A stretch of DNA of 64,000 nucleotides from Polynucleobacter sp. MG-5-Ahmo-C2 (GCF_018687735.1 NZ_CP061304.1:1612001-1676000), one strand, 5' to 3'; shown: positions 49,352-58,251, counted from the first letter of the stretch. Notes: generated by a model from the sequence alone, not told the origin. Made by a program: numbers and translations.

Positions 49352-49675
49352 ATGAATCTGAAAATTAATAGCCGCCATCTGGAAGTAACCCCAGCAATGC
49401 GATCACACCTTGAGGCTGGGATGGCCAAAATTCGTAAGCACTTTGACCATGTAATCGATGCCTCTGCTTTTCTTGTGGTTGATAACGCCAAAGAGAAAGA
49501 ACTGCGTCAGAGTGCCGAAATTACTATTCATCTCAAGGGCAAAGAATTATTTGCCGAAGCTCATAACGCCGACCTCTACCACGCCATGGATGCCGTGGTA
49601 GATAAGCTAGAGCGCCAAGTTGTAAAACACAAAGAAAAGATCCAAGATCATCATCACGAAAAACGATTTGAGTAA
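49352..49675 (+). CDS. hpf: Ribosome hibernation-promoting factor (short HPF/YfiA type)
   Basis: Small protein that binds the 30S decoding region and promotes ribosome dimerisation in slow growth. The 107-residue protein has the S30AE fold: MNLKINSRHLEVTPAMRSHL, a middle HVIDASAFLVVDNAKEKELR, and the basic C-terminal helix AMDAVVDKLERQVVKHKEKI. It is the short type without a dimerisation domain. I use the second ATG, 7 nt from a clear AGGAG; the ATG two codons earlier is too close to it. ptsN follows after 32 bp. Confidence 0.93.
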   Translation: MNLKINSRHLEVTPAMRSHLEAGMAKIRKHFDHVIDASAFLVVDNAKEKELRQSAEITIHLKGKELFAEAHNADLYHAMDAVVDKLERQVVKHKEKIQDHHHEKRFE

Positions 49676-49707
49676 TCCCTATCGTCAGGACACCTATAAT
49701 CAATTCA

Positions 49708-50169
49708 ATGAATGCCCTGACCAATCTTTTTACTCCTGACTGCATTGCATTAGGCAACCCCGCTACAAGCAGGGCTGATGCATTTGCAGCAGCCGGAGAT
49801 CTGTTCTCTCAAAAAGTAGGAATTGATGCTGCCTCTGTGGTGGCTTTCCTGAATGCACGTGAGGATTTAGGATCCACTGCACTTGGTGCTGGGGTTGCAA
49901 TCCCCCATGGACGAGTTAAGGGCTTAAAACAACCAAGCGCTGCCTTCATGAGGCTAACAAATCCAATTGAATTTGCCGCTCCTGATGGCGAACCAGTAGC
50001 GATTCTGATTTTTTTATTGGTTCCTGAAAAGGCAACTCAACAGCATTTAGAAATTTTGTCCTCCATCGCACAACTATTGTCTGATGCGGATACCCGTCAA
50101 TTCCTATCTTCTACAGATGACCCACTAAAGGTGTGCGAGCTGTTACAACAATGGGGTACAGCAAAATGA
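49708..50169 (+). CDS. ptsN: Nitrogen-regulatory PTS EIIA protein PtsN
   Basis: EIIA-Ntr accepts phosphate from NPr/HPr and regulates potassium transport, nitrogen and envelope functions rather than importing sugar. The 153-residue protein has the PTS EIIA type-2 domain: the phospho-His is in [20 protein letters not shown] (about residue 67), and [20 protein letters not shown] and [13 protein letters not shown] are typical. The stop codon overlaps the hprK start by 4 bp (ATGA). The hpf-ptsN-hprK-rapZ order is standard for Burkholderiales except that rpoN is absent. Confidence 0.93.
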   Translation: MNALTNLFTPDCIALGNPATSRADAFAAAGDLFSQKVGIDAASVVAFLNAREDLGSTALGAGVAIPHGRVKGLKQPSAAFMRLTNPIEFAAPDGEPVAILIFLLVPEKATQQHLEILSSIAQLLSDADTRQFLSSTDDPLKVCELLQQWGTAK

Positions 50170-51152
50170 TTCAACCTTTGCTCCTTGAGGGAGTAACTGC
50201 GCAGCAGATTTTTGATGACAACGTTTCAGATCTCAAGCTTTCCTGGATTGGCGGACTAGAAGGCGCAGATCGCACTTTCCCAGCTGAGGCAGTCAAGGCA
50301 GCTGCAGCTAGCTCAGACTTAGTGGGTCACTTAAATCTGATTCACCCAAGTCGTATCCAAATTTTTGGTGAGCAAGAAGTGGACTACCATGCTGCGCTAG
50401 AAGCCCAACAAAGACAAGAGCAGATCGCCAACTTAATCTCCAGGACACCGCCATGTGTGATTGTGGCCGACGGCAAGACTGCAGATGCAGATCTGCAACT
50501 CTTTTGTCAACGCTCTTCCACTCCCTTATTTACAACGCAAATCTCTGCGGCAGAGGTGATTGACCATCTTCGTACCTACCTAACCAAAATTGGTGCACCT
50601 CAAATCACGATGCATGGCGTTTTCATGGACATCCTGGGTTTAGGTGTCTTACTGACCGGCGATTCGGGTTTAGGTAAAAGTGAATTGGGTCTGGAGCTGA
50701 TTTCTCGGGGACATGGTTTAGTGGCTGATGATGCTGTTGACTTTGCCCGTCTTGGTCCAGACTACATTGAAGGTCGTTGCCCTGTCATCCTGCGAAACTT
50801 GCTTGAGGTTCGCGGCTTAGGCCTGCTAGATATTCGTACCATCTTTGGTGAAACCGCAGTGCGTCGCAAACTTAAATTACGCCTCATTGTTCAGTTGGTT
50901 CGAAGAACGGATGGAGAGTTTGAAAGATTGCCCCTGGAAGCCCAACATATTAATGTCTTGGGTATTCCAATTCGGACTGTAAAAATTCAGGTGGCTGCAG
51001 GACGAAATTTGGCGGTATTAGTTGAAGCTGCTGTACGCAATACGATTTTGCAATTACGTGGCATTGATACCCTGAAAGAATTTATTGAGCGTCAACGCAT
51101 GCAAATGAATGCCGAAGCAGACTCAGTGAAGTCACAAGGGCGATTGCTCTAA
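50166..51152 (+). CDS. hprK: HPr kinase/phosphorylase
   Basis: HprK/P phosphorylates and dephosphorylates HPr (or NPr) on serine. The 328-residue protein has an N-terminal regulatory domain (about 1-130) and a C-terminal kinase domain with P-loop [20 protein letters not shown] (about 163-182), the catalytic Asp in [11 protein letters not shown], and the family signature [17 protein letters not shown] (about 218-234). I start at the ATG that overlaps the ptsN stop; a frame opening 11 codons earlier has no similarity. In betaproteobacteria without a full sugar PTS this kinase is taken to be regulatory. rapZ begins 3 bp after. Confidence 0.94.
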   Translation: MIQPLLLEGVTAQQIFDDNVSDLKLSWIGGLEGADRTFPAEAVKAAAASSDLVGHLNLIHPSRIQIFGEQEVDYHAALEAQQRQEQIANLISRTPPCVIVADGKTADADLQLFCQRSSTPLFTTQISAAEVIDHLRTYLTKIGAPQITMHGVFMDILGLGVLLTGDSGLGKSELGLELISRGHGLVADDAVDFARLGPDYIEGRCPVILRNLLEVRGLGLLDIRTIFGETAVRRKLKLRLIVQLVRRTDGEFERLPLEAQHINVLGIPIRTVKIQVAAGRNLAVLVEAAVRNTILQLRGIDTLKEFIERQRMQMNAEADSVKSQGRLL

Positions 51153-51155
51153 GCT

Positions 51156-52046
51156 ATGCAAATTAATCTGATTACCGGGATCTCTGGCTCGGGTAAATCA
51201 GTTGCCCTCAGGGCTTTTGAGGACGCTGGTTATGACTGCGTAGACAATCTCCCAGTCTCCCTCCTTGAGAGTCTCATCACCACCCTCGAAAAAGAGAATA
51301 GCGAACGAGTAGCAGTTGCAATTGATGCGCGTCGCGGCCAAACTATCGCTGACTTACCTTCAATTCTAGAGAATTTGCGTCGGAATCATCAAGTAAGAAT
51401 CGTTTTCTTAAACGCTGATACCAATACATTAGTACAGCGCTTTTCAGAAACCCGTAGACGCCACCCCTTATCAACTAATATTCAGCAATCACAGTCAGCA
51501 ACCCTGATTGAGGCGATTGATAGAGAGCGCAACTTACTTGAGCCCCTGCGCGCCCAGGCCCATAGTATCGATACAAGCAATTTACCTGCACACGCTCTGC
51601 GCTCGTGGATCCAAGATTTCCTCAAAGAGAAACCCTTTGGACTTTCCGTAATTTTTGAATCCTTTGGCTTCAAAAAAGGTGTTCCCAGCGAAGCCGATCT
51701 AGTCTTTGATGTGCGCTGTTTGCCCAATCCGCACTACGATAAAGTCTTGCGACCGCTCACCGGCAAAGACAAGCCTGTACAAGAATTTTTAGAAAAGATT
51801 CCCGAAGTAGTTAGCATGGAAAGCGACATTATTCAATTCATTGATAAATGGTTACCCCACTATATTGCAGATGGTCGTAGCTATTTAACGGTAGCTATTG
51901 GTTGCACTGGCGGTCAACATCGCTCAGTCTACCTAGTCAATCGTATAAGCGAACACTTCCGTGCACAAAAAGCTTTGACTGCTCTACAGATTAATTTTTT
52001 AGATCGCCATCGCGAGCTGGACTCAATCCCAACAGCAAAACTTTAA
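51156..52046 (+). CDS. rapZ: RNase adapter / nucleotide-binding protein RapZ
   Basis: RapZ (YvcJ family) binds nucleotides and, in E. coli, delivers the GlmZ sRNA to RNase E, controlling glucosamine-6-phosphate synthesis. The 296-residue protein starts with the P-loop LITGISGSGKSVALRAFEDAG (residues 4-24) and DCVDNLPVSLLESL. The C-terminal domain has DLVFDVRCLPNPHY and VAIGCTGGQHRSVYLVNRIS, with the conserved Cys/His cluster. GlmZ itself is not known in this lineage, so the RNA target is open. Its last 56 bp overlap the 3' end of the convergent mutY. Confidence 0.94.
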   Translation: MQINLITGISGSGKSVALRAFEDAGYDCVDNLPVSLLESLITTLEKENSERVAVAIDARRGQTIADLPSILENLRRNHQVRIVFLNADTNTLVQRFSETRRRHPLSTNIQQSQSATLIEAIDRERNLLEPLRAQAHSIDTSNLPAHALRSWIQDFLKEKPFGLSVIFESFGFKKGVPSEADLVFDVRCLPNPHYDKVLRPLTGKDKPVQEFLEKIPEVVSMESDIIQFIDKWLPHYIADGRSYLTVAIGCTGGQHRSVYLVNRISEHFRAQKALTALQINFLDRHRELDSIPTAKL

Positions 52047-53136
52047 CTGGTTGCGGCAAGCCATATCGCCCTAATTGGCTAAGAGATACCCACTTCAAAT
52101 TAGAGTTAGAAAATTCCACAGTATTTGAAGAGCTCAATTCCCATATCTGCATCCATAAACGACGATGGGTAAAGATATGTTTAATTTGATTACCTTGCTT
52201 CAATCCCTTGAAAGATTTAAGCAAACCAGAAATATTTTCTTCTAGTAATGTGATAGAAAGCAGCGCTTTGAGCCCTTGAGCGGACTTATGAGCCCTCTCA
52301 GTCCTTGGTCTCCAGGGCGACTCAGGCAAAGACCATAGTCCGCCCCAAATCGCCTTACTAGGTCGCTTTTGTAGGAGAACAAAATTTCCCGCTCTCACCA
52401 ATAGCATGTCGCAGTCAAACTCTGGTGACTTTGCCTTCAGTGTCTTTTGCGGCAAAGCAAGAACCTGATCACTCAAGTTCGCCTGACAATCTTTTGCAAA
52501 TGGGCATTTTTTCTCGATACCTATGCATACTGGCTTACGCGCAGTGCACCAAGTAGCACCAAAATCCATTAAGGCCTGCGTATAGACCGGCATGTTTTCT
52601 GATTGACTCGGCAATAAGTCGGTTGCTAATTGCCATAGACGGTCATTTACCGCTTTATCCTGTATCGCACCTTCAACCGCAAACAAACGTGCAAAAATTC
52701 TTTTGACATTGGCATCCAATATTGCTGCGCGCTCTCGGAAAGCAAAAGCAGCAATGGCGCCCGCTGTTGATCGACCAATACCCTTTAAGCGCTCAAGCAA
52801 GATTGGGTCGCTTGGAAACTTGCCAGAAAATTCCTGCATCACCTGTTTTGCACATACATGCAAGTTTCGAGCACGAGAGTAGTAGCCCAGCCCAGCCCAT
52901 TCTGCCAACACCTCATCAATATCAGCTGCAGCTAATTTCTTGACCGTTGGAAAGCGTTTCATAAAACGAGGATATCGCTCTAGTACTGTCGCAACTTGGG
53001 TTTGTTGTAGCATGATTTCGGAAACCCAAACTGCGTAAGGGTCCTGATTCCCCTGCCAAGGCAATCCTGAACGGCCGCTGACACCATGCCAAGTAATAAG
53101 CTTTTTTGAAAAAGTATTGATTAGCGTTTTTGACAT
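51991..53136 (-). CDS. mutY: Adenine DNA glycosylase MutY
   Basis: MutY removes adenine mispaired with 8-oxoguanine. From the ATG giving MSKTLINTFSKKL the protein has 381 residues. The catalytic Glu lies in EIMLQQTQV (about 39-47), the helix-hairpin-helix in LKGIGRSTAGAIAAFAF (about 112), and the catalytic Asp in ILDANVKRIFARLF (about 137). The four Fe-S cysteines are spaced C-x6-C-x6-C-x5-C, where the family usually has C-x6-C-x2-C-x5-C, so the loop is four residues longer. A C-terminal Nudix-like 8-oxoG domain follows (about 225-370). The start overlaps the end of mutM by 16 bp; both enzymes act on the same lesion. Confidence 0.95.
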   Translation of the reverse strand: MSKTLINTFSKKLITWHGVSGRSGLPWQGNQDPYAVWVSEIMLQQTQVATVLERYPRFMKRFPTVKKLAAADIDEVLAEWAGLGYYSRARNLHVCAKQVMQEFSGKFPSDPILLERLKGIGRSTAGAIAAFAFRERAAILDANVKRIFARLFAVEGAIQDKAVNDRLWQLATDLLPSQSENMPVYTQALMDFGATWCTARKPVCIGIEKKCPFAKDCQANLSDQVLALPQKTLKAKSPEFDCDMLLVRAGNFVLLQKRPSKAIWGGLWSLPESPWRPRTERAHKSAQGLKALLSITLLEENISGLLKSFKGLKQGNQIKHIFTHRRLWMQIWELSSSNTVEFSNSNLKWVSLSQLGRYGLPQPVKVLLLGLSPARDGDLKN

Positions 53137-53957
53137 TGGGGACAGAAATAGGTGGAGCGTTGCCCCTGAACAATTTGCGCGATCGGCGTTTTGCAAACCT
53201 TACAGGGCAGGCCTTTGCGGTCATAGACTTTGGTTTGCACCATGAAGTGGCCTGGATCACCTTCGCTATTTACAAAATCTTTCAAACTGCTTCCGCCAGC
53301 GGCGATGGCTTTTTTAAGAATCAGTCTTACGGCATTTGCCAAACGAGTACATTGTGGTTTGCTCAGCTTACCTGCTGCCTTCGCAGGATGAATTCCCGCC
53401 TCAAACAAACTTTCAGAACAGTAAATATTGCCAACACCAACGACAGCTTGTCCTGCCAATAGAAATTGCTTAACAGCAACGGTACGTTTGCGCGATGCCC
53501 TATAAAGAATATCTGCCCCCAGCTCGCCCGAGAACTCATCTGAAAAAGGCTCAACGCCTAATTTTTGCAAAAGCGCATTTTTCTCCAGCGGGCCTTTTGT
53601 GTTGGCATGCCATAGCACGGCGCCAAATTTTCGAGGGTCATGCAATCGCAGACTCAAATCACCAAACTCAAAGGTAACTCGATCATGCGTCTTTAAGGTA
53701 TCGGAGCTCGGCAAGACCCGCAAAGTCCCAGTCATGCCCAAATGAATGAGTAAGTGGCCCGTCTCCATTTCGAGAAGCAGGTATTTTCCACGCCTCTTGA
53801 TCGACTGAACCTTTTGACCAGTCAAAATCTTAGGCAAATTGCTAGGGACAGGCCAGCGTAAGCGCCCATCCAGCACTTTGACGGCGCTGATCTTCCGCCC
53901 CTCAAGGTGGGGGGCAATTCCTAATCTGGTGACTTCTACTTCTGGAAGTTCTGGCAT
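53121..53957 (-). CDS. mutM: Formamidopyrimidine-DNA glycosylase MutM (Fpg)
   Basis: MutM excises 8-oxoguanine and formamidopyrimidines and cuts the strand by beta,delta-elimination. The 278-residue protein begins MPELPEVEVTRLGIAPH, supplying the catalytic N-terminal Pro and Glu. GVGNIYCSESLFEAGIHPAK (about 168-187) is the helix-two-turn-helix region, and the zinc finger is CKVCKTP...YFCPQCQKR at the end. Minus-strand TACAAT lies exactly 6 nt before the ATG with no Shine-Dalgarno. It is divergent from the TPR-LolB gene with 35 bp between the starts. Confidence 0.97.
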   Translation of the reverse strand: MPELPEVEVTRLGIAPHLEGRKISAVKVLDGRLRWPVPSNLPKILTGQKVQSIKRRGKYLLLEMETGHLLIHLGMTGTLRVLPSSDTLKTHDRVTFEFGDLSLRLHDPRKFGAVLWHANTKGPLEKNALLQKLGVEPFSDEFSGELGADILYRASRKRTVAVKQFLLAGQAVVGVGNIYCSESLFEAGIHPAKAAGKLSKPQCTRLANAVRLILKKAIAAGGSSLKDFVNSEGDPGHFMVQTKVYDRKGLPCKVCKTPIAQIVQGQRSTYFCPQCQKR

Positions 53958-53963
53958 AAATGG

Positions 53964-53986
53964 ATTGTAGATTCGCAGATTAGAAT
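53964..53986. promoter_or_regulatory. Divergent -10-like hexamers of mutM and the TPR-LolB gene
   Basis: On the minus strand TACAAT (53969-53964) is followed after 6 nt by the mutM ATG; on the plus strand TAGAAT (53981-53986) is followed after 6 nt (GTGCTT) by the ATG at 53993. Neither gene has a Shine-Dalgarno. Leaderless transcription in both directions is the simplest reading; no good -35 is visible. Confidence 0.35.
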
Positions 53987-53992
53987 GTGCTT

Positions 53993-55480
53993 ATGAGCAA
54001 ATTTACACGCAAGCCCTTTTTGCTGGGCTTATTCCTTTTGGCCCTATCTAGCGGGGCAGTCTTTTCAAGTCAAGCCCAGGCGCAAGCAAGTGGTTTGCAG
54101 AGCGGAGAGGGCGTATTTGAGGTACTTGCTTCAGAAATTGCACTTCAACGAGGTGAGGCTGGACTGGCTTACAACACCTATCTGGAAATGGCTCGCCAAT
54201 ACAAAGATCCTCGTCTGGCTCAAAGGGCGATGGAAATCGCCATCGGCGGCGGCTCACCTGAGTTAGCGCTGCAGGCCGCAAAAACTTGGGATGAATTATC
54301 ACCATCTTCTGAAACAAAACCCAAAGAAGTGCTGATCACCCTCCTTGTTTTAAATAACCAATGGTCTCATGCTGTTAAACCAGCCATCACTTTGCTACGA
54401 CAACAAACTCCTGCACAACAAGAAAACACCTTATTACAACTGCAAGCACTGCTGGCTAAAGCTAAAGATGAAAACGAAGCCTTGCGCGCCTTCTACGAAA
54501 TTGCATCAACCGTCAAGGTCTCGCCAAAAGATCCTGGCCTACTTTACTCCTACGCCATGTCTGCAGAAAAAGTGGGGCGCAATGATGTCATGGAAAAAAC
54601 CTTGCGTGATATTTTGCGCAAGCATCCAAACGATGCGAATACTTTAAACGCGCTCGGCTATTCATTAGCTGATCGCAATATCAAACTTCCTGAAGCATTG
54701 GCGCTCATCAGCAAAGCACATCAACTATCCCCAAAAGATAGCTTCATCTTAGACAGCTTAGGCTGGGTCAACTTTAGACTCGGTAAAAATACGCTGGCAT
54801 TAGAGCAACTACAGCAAGCTTTTACAATGAAACCTGAGGCCGATATTGCAGCCCATACTGGAGAGGTCCTGTGGGCAATGAACCGCCGTACTGAGGCTGA
54901 AGATATGTGGCGCCAAGGTCAAAAGCTAGATGCCAACAACCCGACCCTTAAGGAAACTTTAAAGCGTTTAAAACCAGACTGGTCGACCCCGGAACAAGCT
55001 CCTCAGGGCTCATGGGATGGGCGTTTCGCAGTCAAAGTAATCGGCATCACTGAATCGCAAAATCAAGGCGGCTCGGGTGGCTTTACCTTAACTCAAGATG
55101 CACTTAAAGATATTTTAGAAATTCGCAATCCTGTTGGTGGCTCGATCGCAAAAATTACAATCACTCCTGGCGAAGCAACCTTAGAGCGCGATGGTCAAGT
55201 AGTTACTGCAATTGATGCAGATACCTTAGTTCAAAACACGCTAGGACTGCCACTGCCTGCAAGGGGTCTATCAAATTGGCTCAGCGGAGAAGTAAGGCCA
55301 GGTAGCGAGGCCAGCGTTGAAAGAAACCCTAAAGGCCAAGTGAGCAAAATTAGTCAAGATGGTTGGGAGTTGATTTACACCTGGGGCAACAACAAGCGCC
55401 TAGATAAGCTCACAATGACCCGCAGCTCCAACATTGGGTCGATTGATATTCGATTGGTATTCGATCACCCGAATGAGTAA
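53993..55480 (+). CDS. Fused TPR-repeat protein and LolB-like lipoprotein-insertion domain
   Basis: A 495-residue periplasmic protein made of two parts that are separate genes in most relatives. A signal peptide (about 1-32, FLLGLFLLALSSGAVF, then QAQAQA) is followed by a helical TPR region (about 38-325; clear repeats include ANTLNALGYSLADRNIKLPE and SFILDSLGWVNFRLGK). The C-terminal part (about 340-495) matches LolB, which inserts lipoproteins into the outer membrane: GSWDGRFAVKV, ILEIRNPVGGSIAKI, LGLPLPARGLSNWLSG, DGWELIYTWG. LolB is normally a lipoprotein, but this chain has no cysteine, so it cannot be lipidated. ispE overlaps its end by 8 bp, where lolB is expected. A GTG two codons earlier is an alternative start. 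Confidence 0.82.
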   Translation: MSKFTRKPFLLGLFLLALSSGAVFSSQAQAQASGLQSGEGVFEVLASEIALQRGEAGLAYNTYLEMARQYKDPRLAQRAMEIAIGGGSPELALQAAKTWDELSPSSETKPKEVLITLLVLNNQWSHAVKPAITLLRQQTPAQQENTLLQLQALLAKAKDENEALRAFYEIASTVKVSPKDPGLLYSYAMSAEKVGRNDVMEKTLRDILRKHPNDANTLNALGYSLADRNIKLPEALALISKAHQLSPKDSFILDSLGWVNFRLGKNTLALEQLQQAFTMKPEADIAAHTGEVLWAMNRRTEAEDMWRQGQKLDANNPTLKETLKRLKPDWSTPEQAPQGSWDGRFAVKVIGITESQNQGGSGGFTLTQDALKDILEIRNPVGGSIAKITITPGEATLERDGQVVTAIDADTLVQNTLGLPLPARGLSNWLSGEVRPGSEASVERNPKGQVSKISQDGWELIYTWGNNKRLDKLTMTRSSNIGSIDIRLVFDHPNE

Positions 55481-56348
55481 CAACATTTTGGTGCTTCGCT
55501 CACCAGCAAAGCTGAATCTTTTTCTCCACCTCGTTGGACGCCGAGCTGATGGCTATCACTTACTTCAATCTGTTTTTCAGCTGATTGATTGGTGCGACAC
55601 CATCTCTCTCAAAGCAATTCCAGAGAATGAAGTTCGTCGTATCAATCCAATACCCGAGGTGCCGCCAGAACAAGATTTAGTTGTTCGTGCAGCCAAATTA
55701 TTAAAAGAGTTTTGTAGCTTCCCTGGCGGGGTTGAAATCGATCTTCAGAAAGAAATTCCGATGGGTGCAGGGTTGGGTGGCGGGTCCTCTGATGCAGCAA
55801 CTACTTTGATTGGGCTAAATACCCTTTGGAAGCTTCAACTCGATAGAGCAACTTTAGCCAAGCTAGGCCTCCAGCTTGGCGCCGATGTGCCCTTTTTTAT
55901 CTATGGTCAAAATGCTTTTGTAGAAGGGGTTGGCGAAAAAATCCAAGGGCTTGAGCTAGAAAATCGAGATTTTTTGGTGATTTTTCCCCAGCAGAGCATC
56001 GCCACAGCAAGCATTTTTCAAGACCCGCATTTGACCAGAAACCATGCTCAGATTACAATTGATGGCTTTCTTGCGTCGCCATGGTCGGAATTATCAAACG
56101 ATTGTCAGACAGTAGCGGTGCAGATTTGTCCTGAAGTGAAGCAAGCTTTGGATTGGATTAGCCAGGCAGTAGCGGGATCAGAGCCCCGCATGTCCGGTTC
56201 TGGAAGTAGCGTTTTTGCCGTCTTAGACCCTAAGACCGATACCGCAAAACTAGATAATCTTTTGCAAACTCTTCCAAAAGGATGGGTAGGTCGGATTGTT
56301 CGGGGCTTAAATAAGAATCCCGCTTACAATTTGGTTTCTTCAGATTGA
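55473..56348 (+). CDS. ispE: 4-diphosphocytidyl-2-C-methyl-D-erythritol kinase
   Basis: IspE is the GHMP kinase of the MEP isoprenoid pathway. The 291-residue protein begins near LRSPAKLNLFLHLVGRRADGYHLL, with the catalytic Asp/Lys region, and has the GHMP ATP loop IPMGAGLGGGSSDAATTLIG (about 90-109) and the C-terminal SGSGSSVFAVLD. I use the ATG overlapping the stop of the TPR-LolB gene (ATGAGTAA); the longer frame adds 13 residues from inside that gene. tRNA-Gln follows after 5 bp, as in other Burkholderiales. Confidence 0.96.
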   Translation: MSNNILVLRSPAKLNLFLHLVGRRADGYHLLQSVFQLIDWCDTISLKAIPENEVRRINPIPEVPPEQDLVVRAAKLLKEFCSFPGGVEIDLQKEIPMGAGLGGGSSDAATTLIGLNTLWKLQLDRATLAKLGLQLGADVPFFIYGQNAFVEGVGEKIQGLELENRDFLVIFPQQSIATASIFQDPHLTRNHAQITIDGFLASPWSELSNDCQTVAVQICPEVKQALDWISQAVAGSEPRMSGSGSSVFAVLDPKTDTAKLDNLLQTLPKGWVGRIVRGLNKNPAYNLVSSD

Positions 56349-56353
56349 CCTGT

Positions 56354-56430
56354 AGGGGAATCGCCAAGCTGGTTAAGGCACTGGATTTTGATTCCAGCAT
56401 GCGAAGGTTCGAATCCTTCTTCCCCTGCCA
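56354..56430 (+). tRNA. tRNA-Gln (anticodon TTG)
   Basis: A complete 77-nt tRNA with the CCA end encoded. Acceptor arms AGGGGAA and TTCCCCT pair perfectly. The D-stem is GCC/GGC, the anticodon stem CTGGA/TCCAG with loop TTTTGAT (anticodon TTG, reading CAA), and the T-arm GAAGG-TTCGAAT-CCTTC. It lies between ispE and prs. Confidence 0.98.
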
Positions 56431-56484
56431 AATACTGTAGAAATGATAAAGATAACCTTTTGACCCGACTAAGCCCTTAATCCT

Positions 56485-57453
56485 ATGACTGCCTCTACTC
56501 ACTCAGATTTACTGACCCTATTCACAGGCAACGCAAATCCTGTTTTGGCTGAGGCTGTCGCCAAAGAACTTCATCTCCCAATGGGAAAAGCTTTTGTAGG
56601 CCGCTTTTCTGATGGCGAGATCCAAGTAGAAATTCAAGAGAACGTGCGCGGTAAAAATGTTGTTGTGATTCAATCAACGTGTGCGCCAACCAACGACAGC
56701 TTGATGGAGCTGATGATCATGATTGATGCGCTCAAGCGTGCGTCAGCTGGTCGCATCACTGCAGTCATTCCTTATTTTGGTTATGCCCGCCAAGACCGTC
56801 GCCCACGTTCTGCACGTGTGGCAATCTCAGCGCGCATCGTGGCCAATATGCTTCAATCGGTTGCCGGTATTGAGCGTGTTCTAACCATGGATCTACATGC
56901 TGACCAAATTCAGGGTTTCTTTGACATCCCGGTAGACAATATATATGCCTCACCTGTTCTCTTGGCGGACCTCGAGGCACAGAAGACCCAAAAAGACCTC
57001 ATCATCGTCTCACCAGATATTGGCGGTGTTGTGCGTGCTCGCGCAATGGCCAAGCAACTCGGTACTGATTTAGCCATTATTGATAAGCGCCGCCCTAAGG
57101 CAAATGTTTCTGAAGTAATGCATTTGATTGGTGAAGTTGAAGGTCGTCATTGCGTCATCATGGATGACATCATCGATACCGGTGGAACTCTTTGTAAAGC
57201 TGCCGAAGCACTTAAAGAGCGTGGCGCTAAGGGTGTTACCGCCTACTGTACCCATGCGGTTTTATCTGGCGGCGCAGTAGCCCGTATCGCCGCCTCTGAA
57301 TTAGATGAATTGGTAGTTACCGATACCATCCCACTGACCCCTGAAGCCACCAAAGTGGCCAAAATACGCCAATTAAGCGTAGCCCCCATTCTGGCGGAAA
57401 CCCTTTCTCGCATCAGCAAGGGCGACTCGGTCATGTCGATGTTTGCCGAATAA
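56485..57453 (+). CDS. prs: Ribose-phosphate pyrophosphokinase
   Basis: Prs makes PRPP from ribose 5-phosphate and ATP, feeding purine, pyrimidine, histidine and NAD synthesis. The 322-residue protein shows [18 protein letters not shown] and [18 protein letters not shown] at the start, the flexible loop region [37 protein letters not shown], and the PRPP-binding loop [20 protein letters not shown] (about 212-231). It ends SVMSMFAE. It follows tRNA-Gln and precedes rplY by 147 bp, with its own promoter there for rplY. Confidence 0.97.
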   Translation: MTASTHSDLLTLFTGNANPVLAEAVAKELHLPMGKAFVGRFSDGEIQVEIQENVRGKNVVVIQSTCAPTNDSLMELMIMIDALKRASAGRITAVIPYFGYARQDRRPRSARVAISARIVANMLQSVAGIERVLTMDLHADQIQGFFDIPVDNIYASPVLLADLEAQKTQKDLIIVSPDIGGVVRARAMAKQLGTDLAIIDKRRPKANVSEVMHLIGEVEGRHCVIMDDIIDTGGTLCKAAEALKERGAKGVTAYCTHAVLSGGAVARIAASELDELVVTDTIPLTPEATKVAKIRQLSVAPILAETLSRISKGDSVMSMFAE

Positions 57454-57600
57454 GCCAAAAAGTATCGCTTTACCCCATTTTTTGGCAGTTATTAAGCGTT
57501 TTTTGATCATCTGTAGGCAAAAACCCCCTATCCCAAGATATAATCGAAGGCTTTTCTGTTTGGTCGCGAACGGAAATTAACCTTAACTAGGGAATTTAAT
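57454..57600 (+). promoter_or_regulatory. prs-rplY intergenic region with rplY promoter
   Basis: Directly after prs, GCCAAAAA (57454-57461) and TTTTTGGC (57479-57486) could form a weak stem, and AAGCGTTTTTTG is T-rich, so some termination is possible. A perfect -10 TATAAT lies at 57539-57544, with only a poor -35. The leader of rplY would be about 50 nt, with AGGGAATTTAAT before the ATG. Confidence 0.5.
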
Positions 57601-58251
57601 ATGAAAGTAGTTGCCTTTGAAAGAAGCGTACAGGGAACGGGTGCGAGCCGCCGTCTGCGCAATTCCGGGAAAACTCCGGGAATCGTTTACGGTGGTAAAG
57701 ATCCAGTGGCTGTTATTGAGTTAGACCATAACGCACTGTTTCATGCTCTCCGCAAGGAAGCATTTCACTCATCCATTCTAGATTTGGAAATCGGCGGGGC
57801 AGCACAAAAGGTGTTGTTACGTGATTACCAAATGCATCCATTCAAGCCATTGGTATTGCACATCGACTTCCAACGCGTATCAGCTAGTGAAAAAGTTCAT
57901 ATGCGCGTTCCATTGCACTTCACTAATGCTGACACCTCAGCTGCCGTGAAATTGCAAGGTGCCGTTGTTAGTCATATTCTCAATGACCTCGAAATTTCTT
58001 GCTTACCAGCAGACTTACCAGAGTTCATCGAAGTTGACTTGAGCAAAATCGAAGTAGGTCATTCAATTCACGCTAAAGATCTGACTTTGCCAAAAGGGGT
58101 TAGCTTGGTGTTGCATGTTGAACAAGAAAACCCAGTACTTGCAAACGCACGTATTCCAGCCGTTAAATCTGCTGAGACTGAAGAGGCTGCTCCTGCTGCC
58201 GCAGCTCCTGCTGCCGCTCCTGCATCTGACGCTGGTAAAGATAAGGCTTAA
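57601..58251 (+). CDS. rplY: Large ribosomal subunit protein bL25, long form (Ctc/TL5)
   Basis: bL25 binds 5S rRNA. The 216-residue protein is the long Ctc/TL5 type: an N-terminal L25 domain (about 1-95, [32 protein letters not shown]), a C-terminal beta-domain (about 96-185, [34 protein letters not shown]) and a low-complexity Ala-rich tail ([17 protein letters not shown]). E. coli has only the 94-residue N-terminal domain. It sits between prs and pth, a conserved trio in betaproteobacteria, and is followed by a strong terminator. Confidence 0.96.
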   Translation: MKVVAFERSVQGTGASRRLRNSGKTPGIVYGGKDPVAVIELDHNALFHALRKEAFHSSILDLEIGGAAQKVLLRDYQMHPFKPLVLHIDFQRVSASEKVHMRVPLHFTNADTSAAVKLQGAVVSHILNDLEISCLPADLPEFIEVDLSKIEVGHSIHAKDLTLPKGVSLVLHVEQENPVLANARIPAVKSAETEEAAPAAAAPAAAPASDAGKDKA

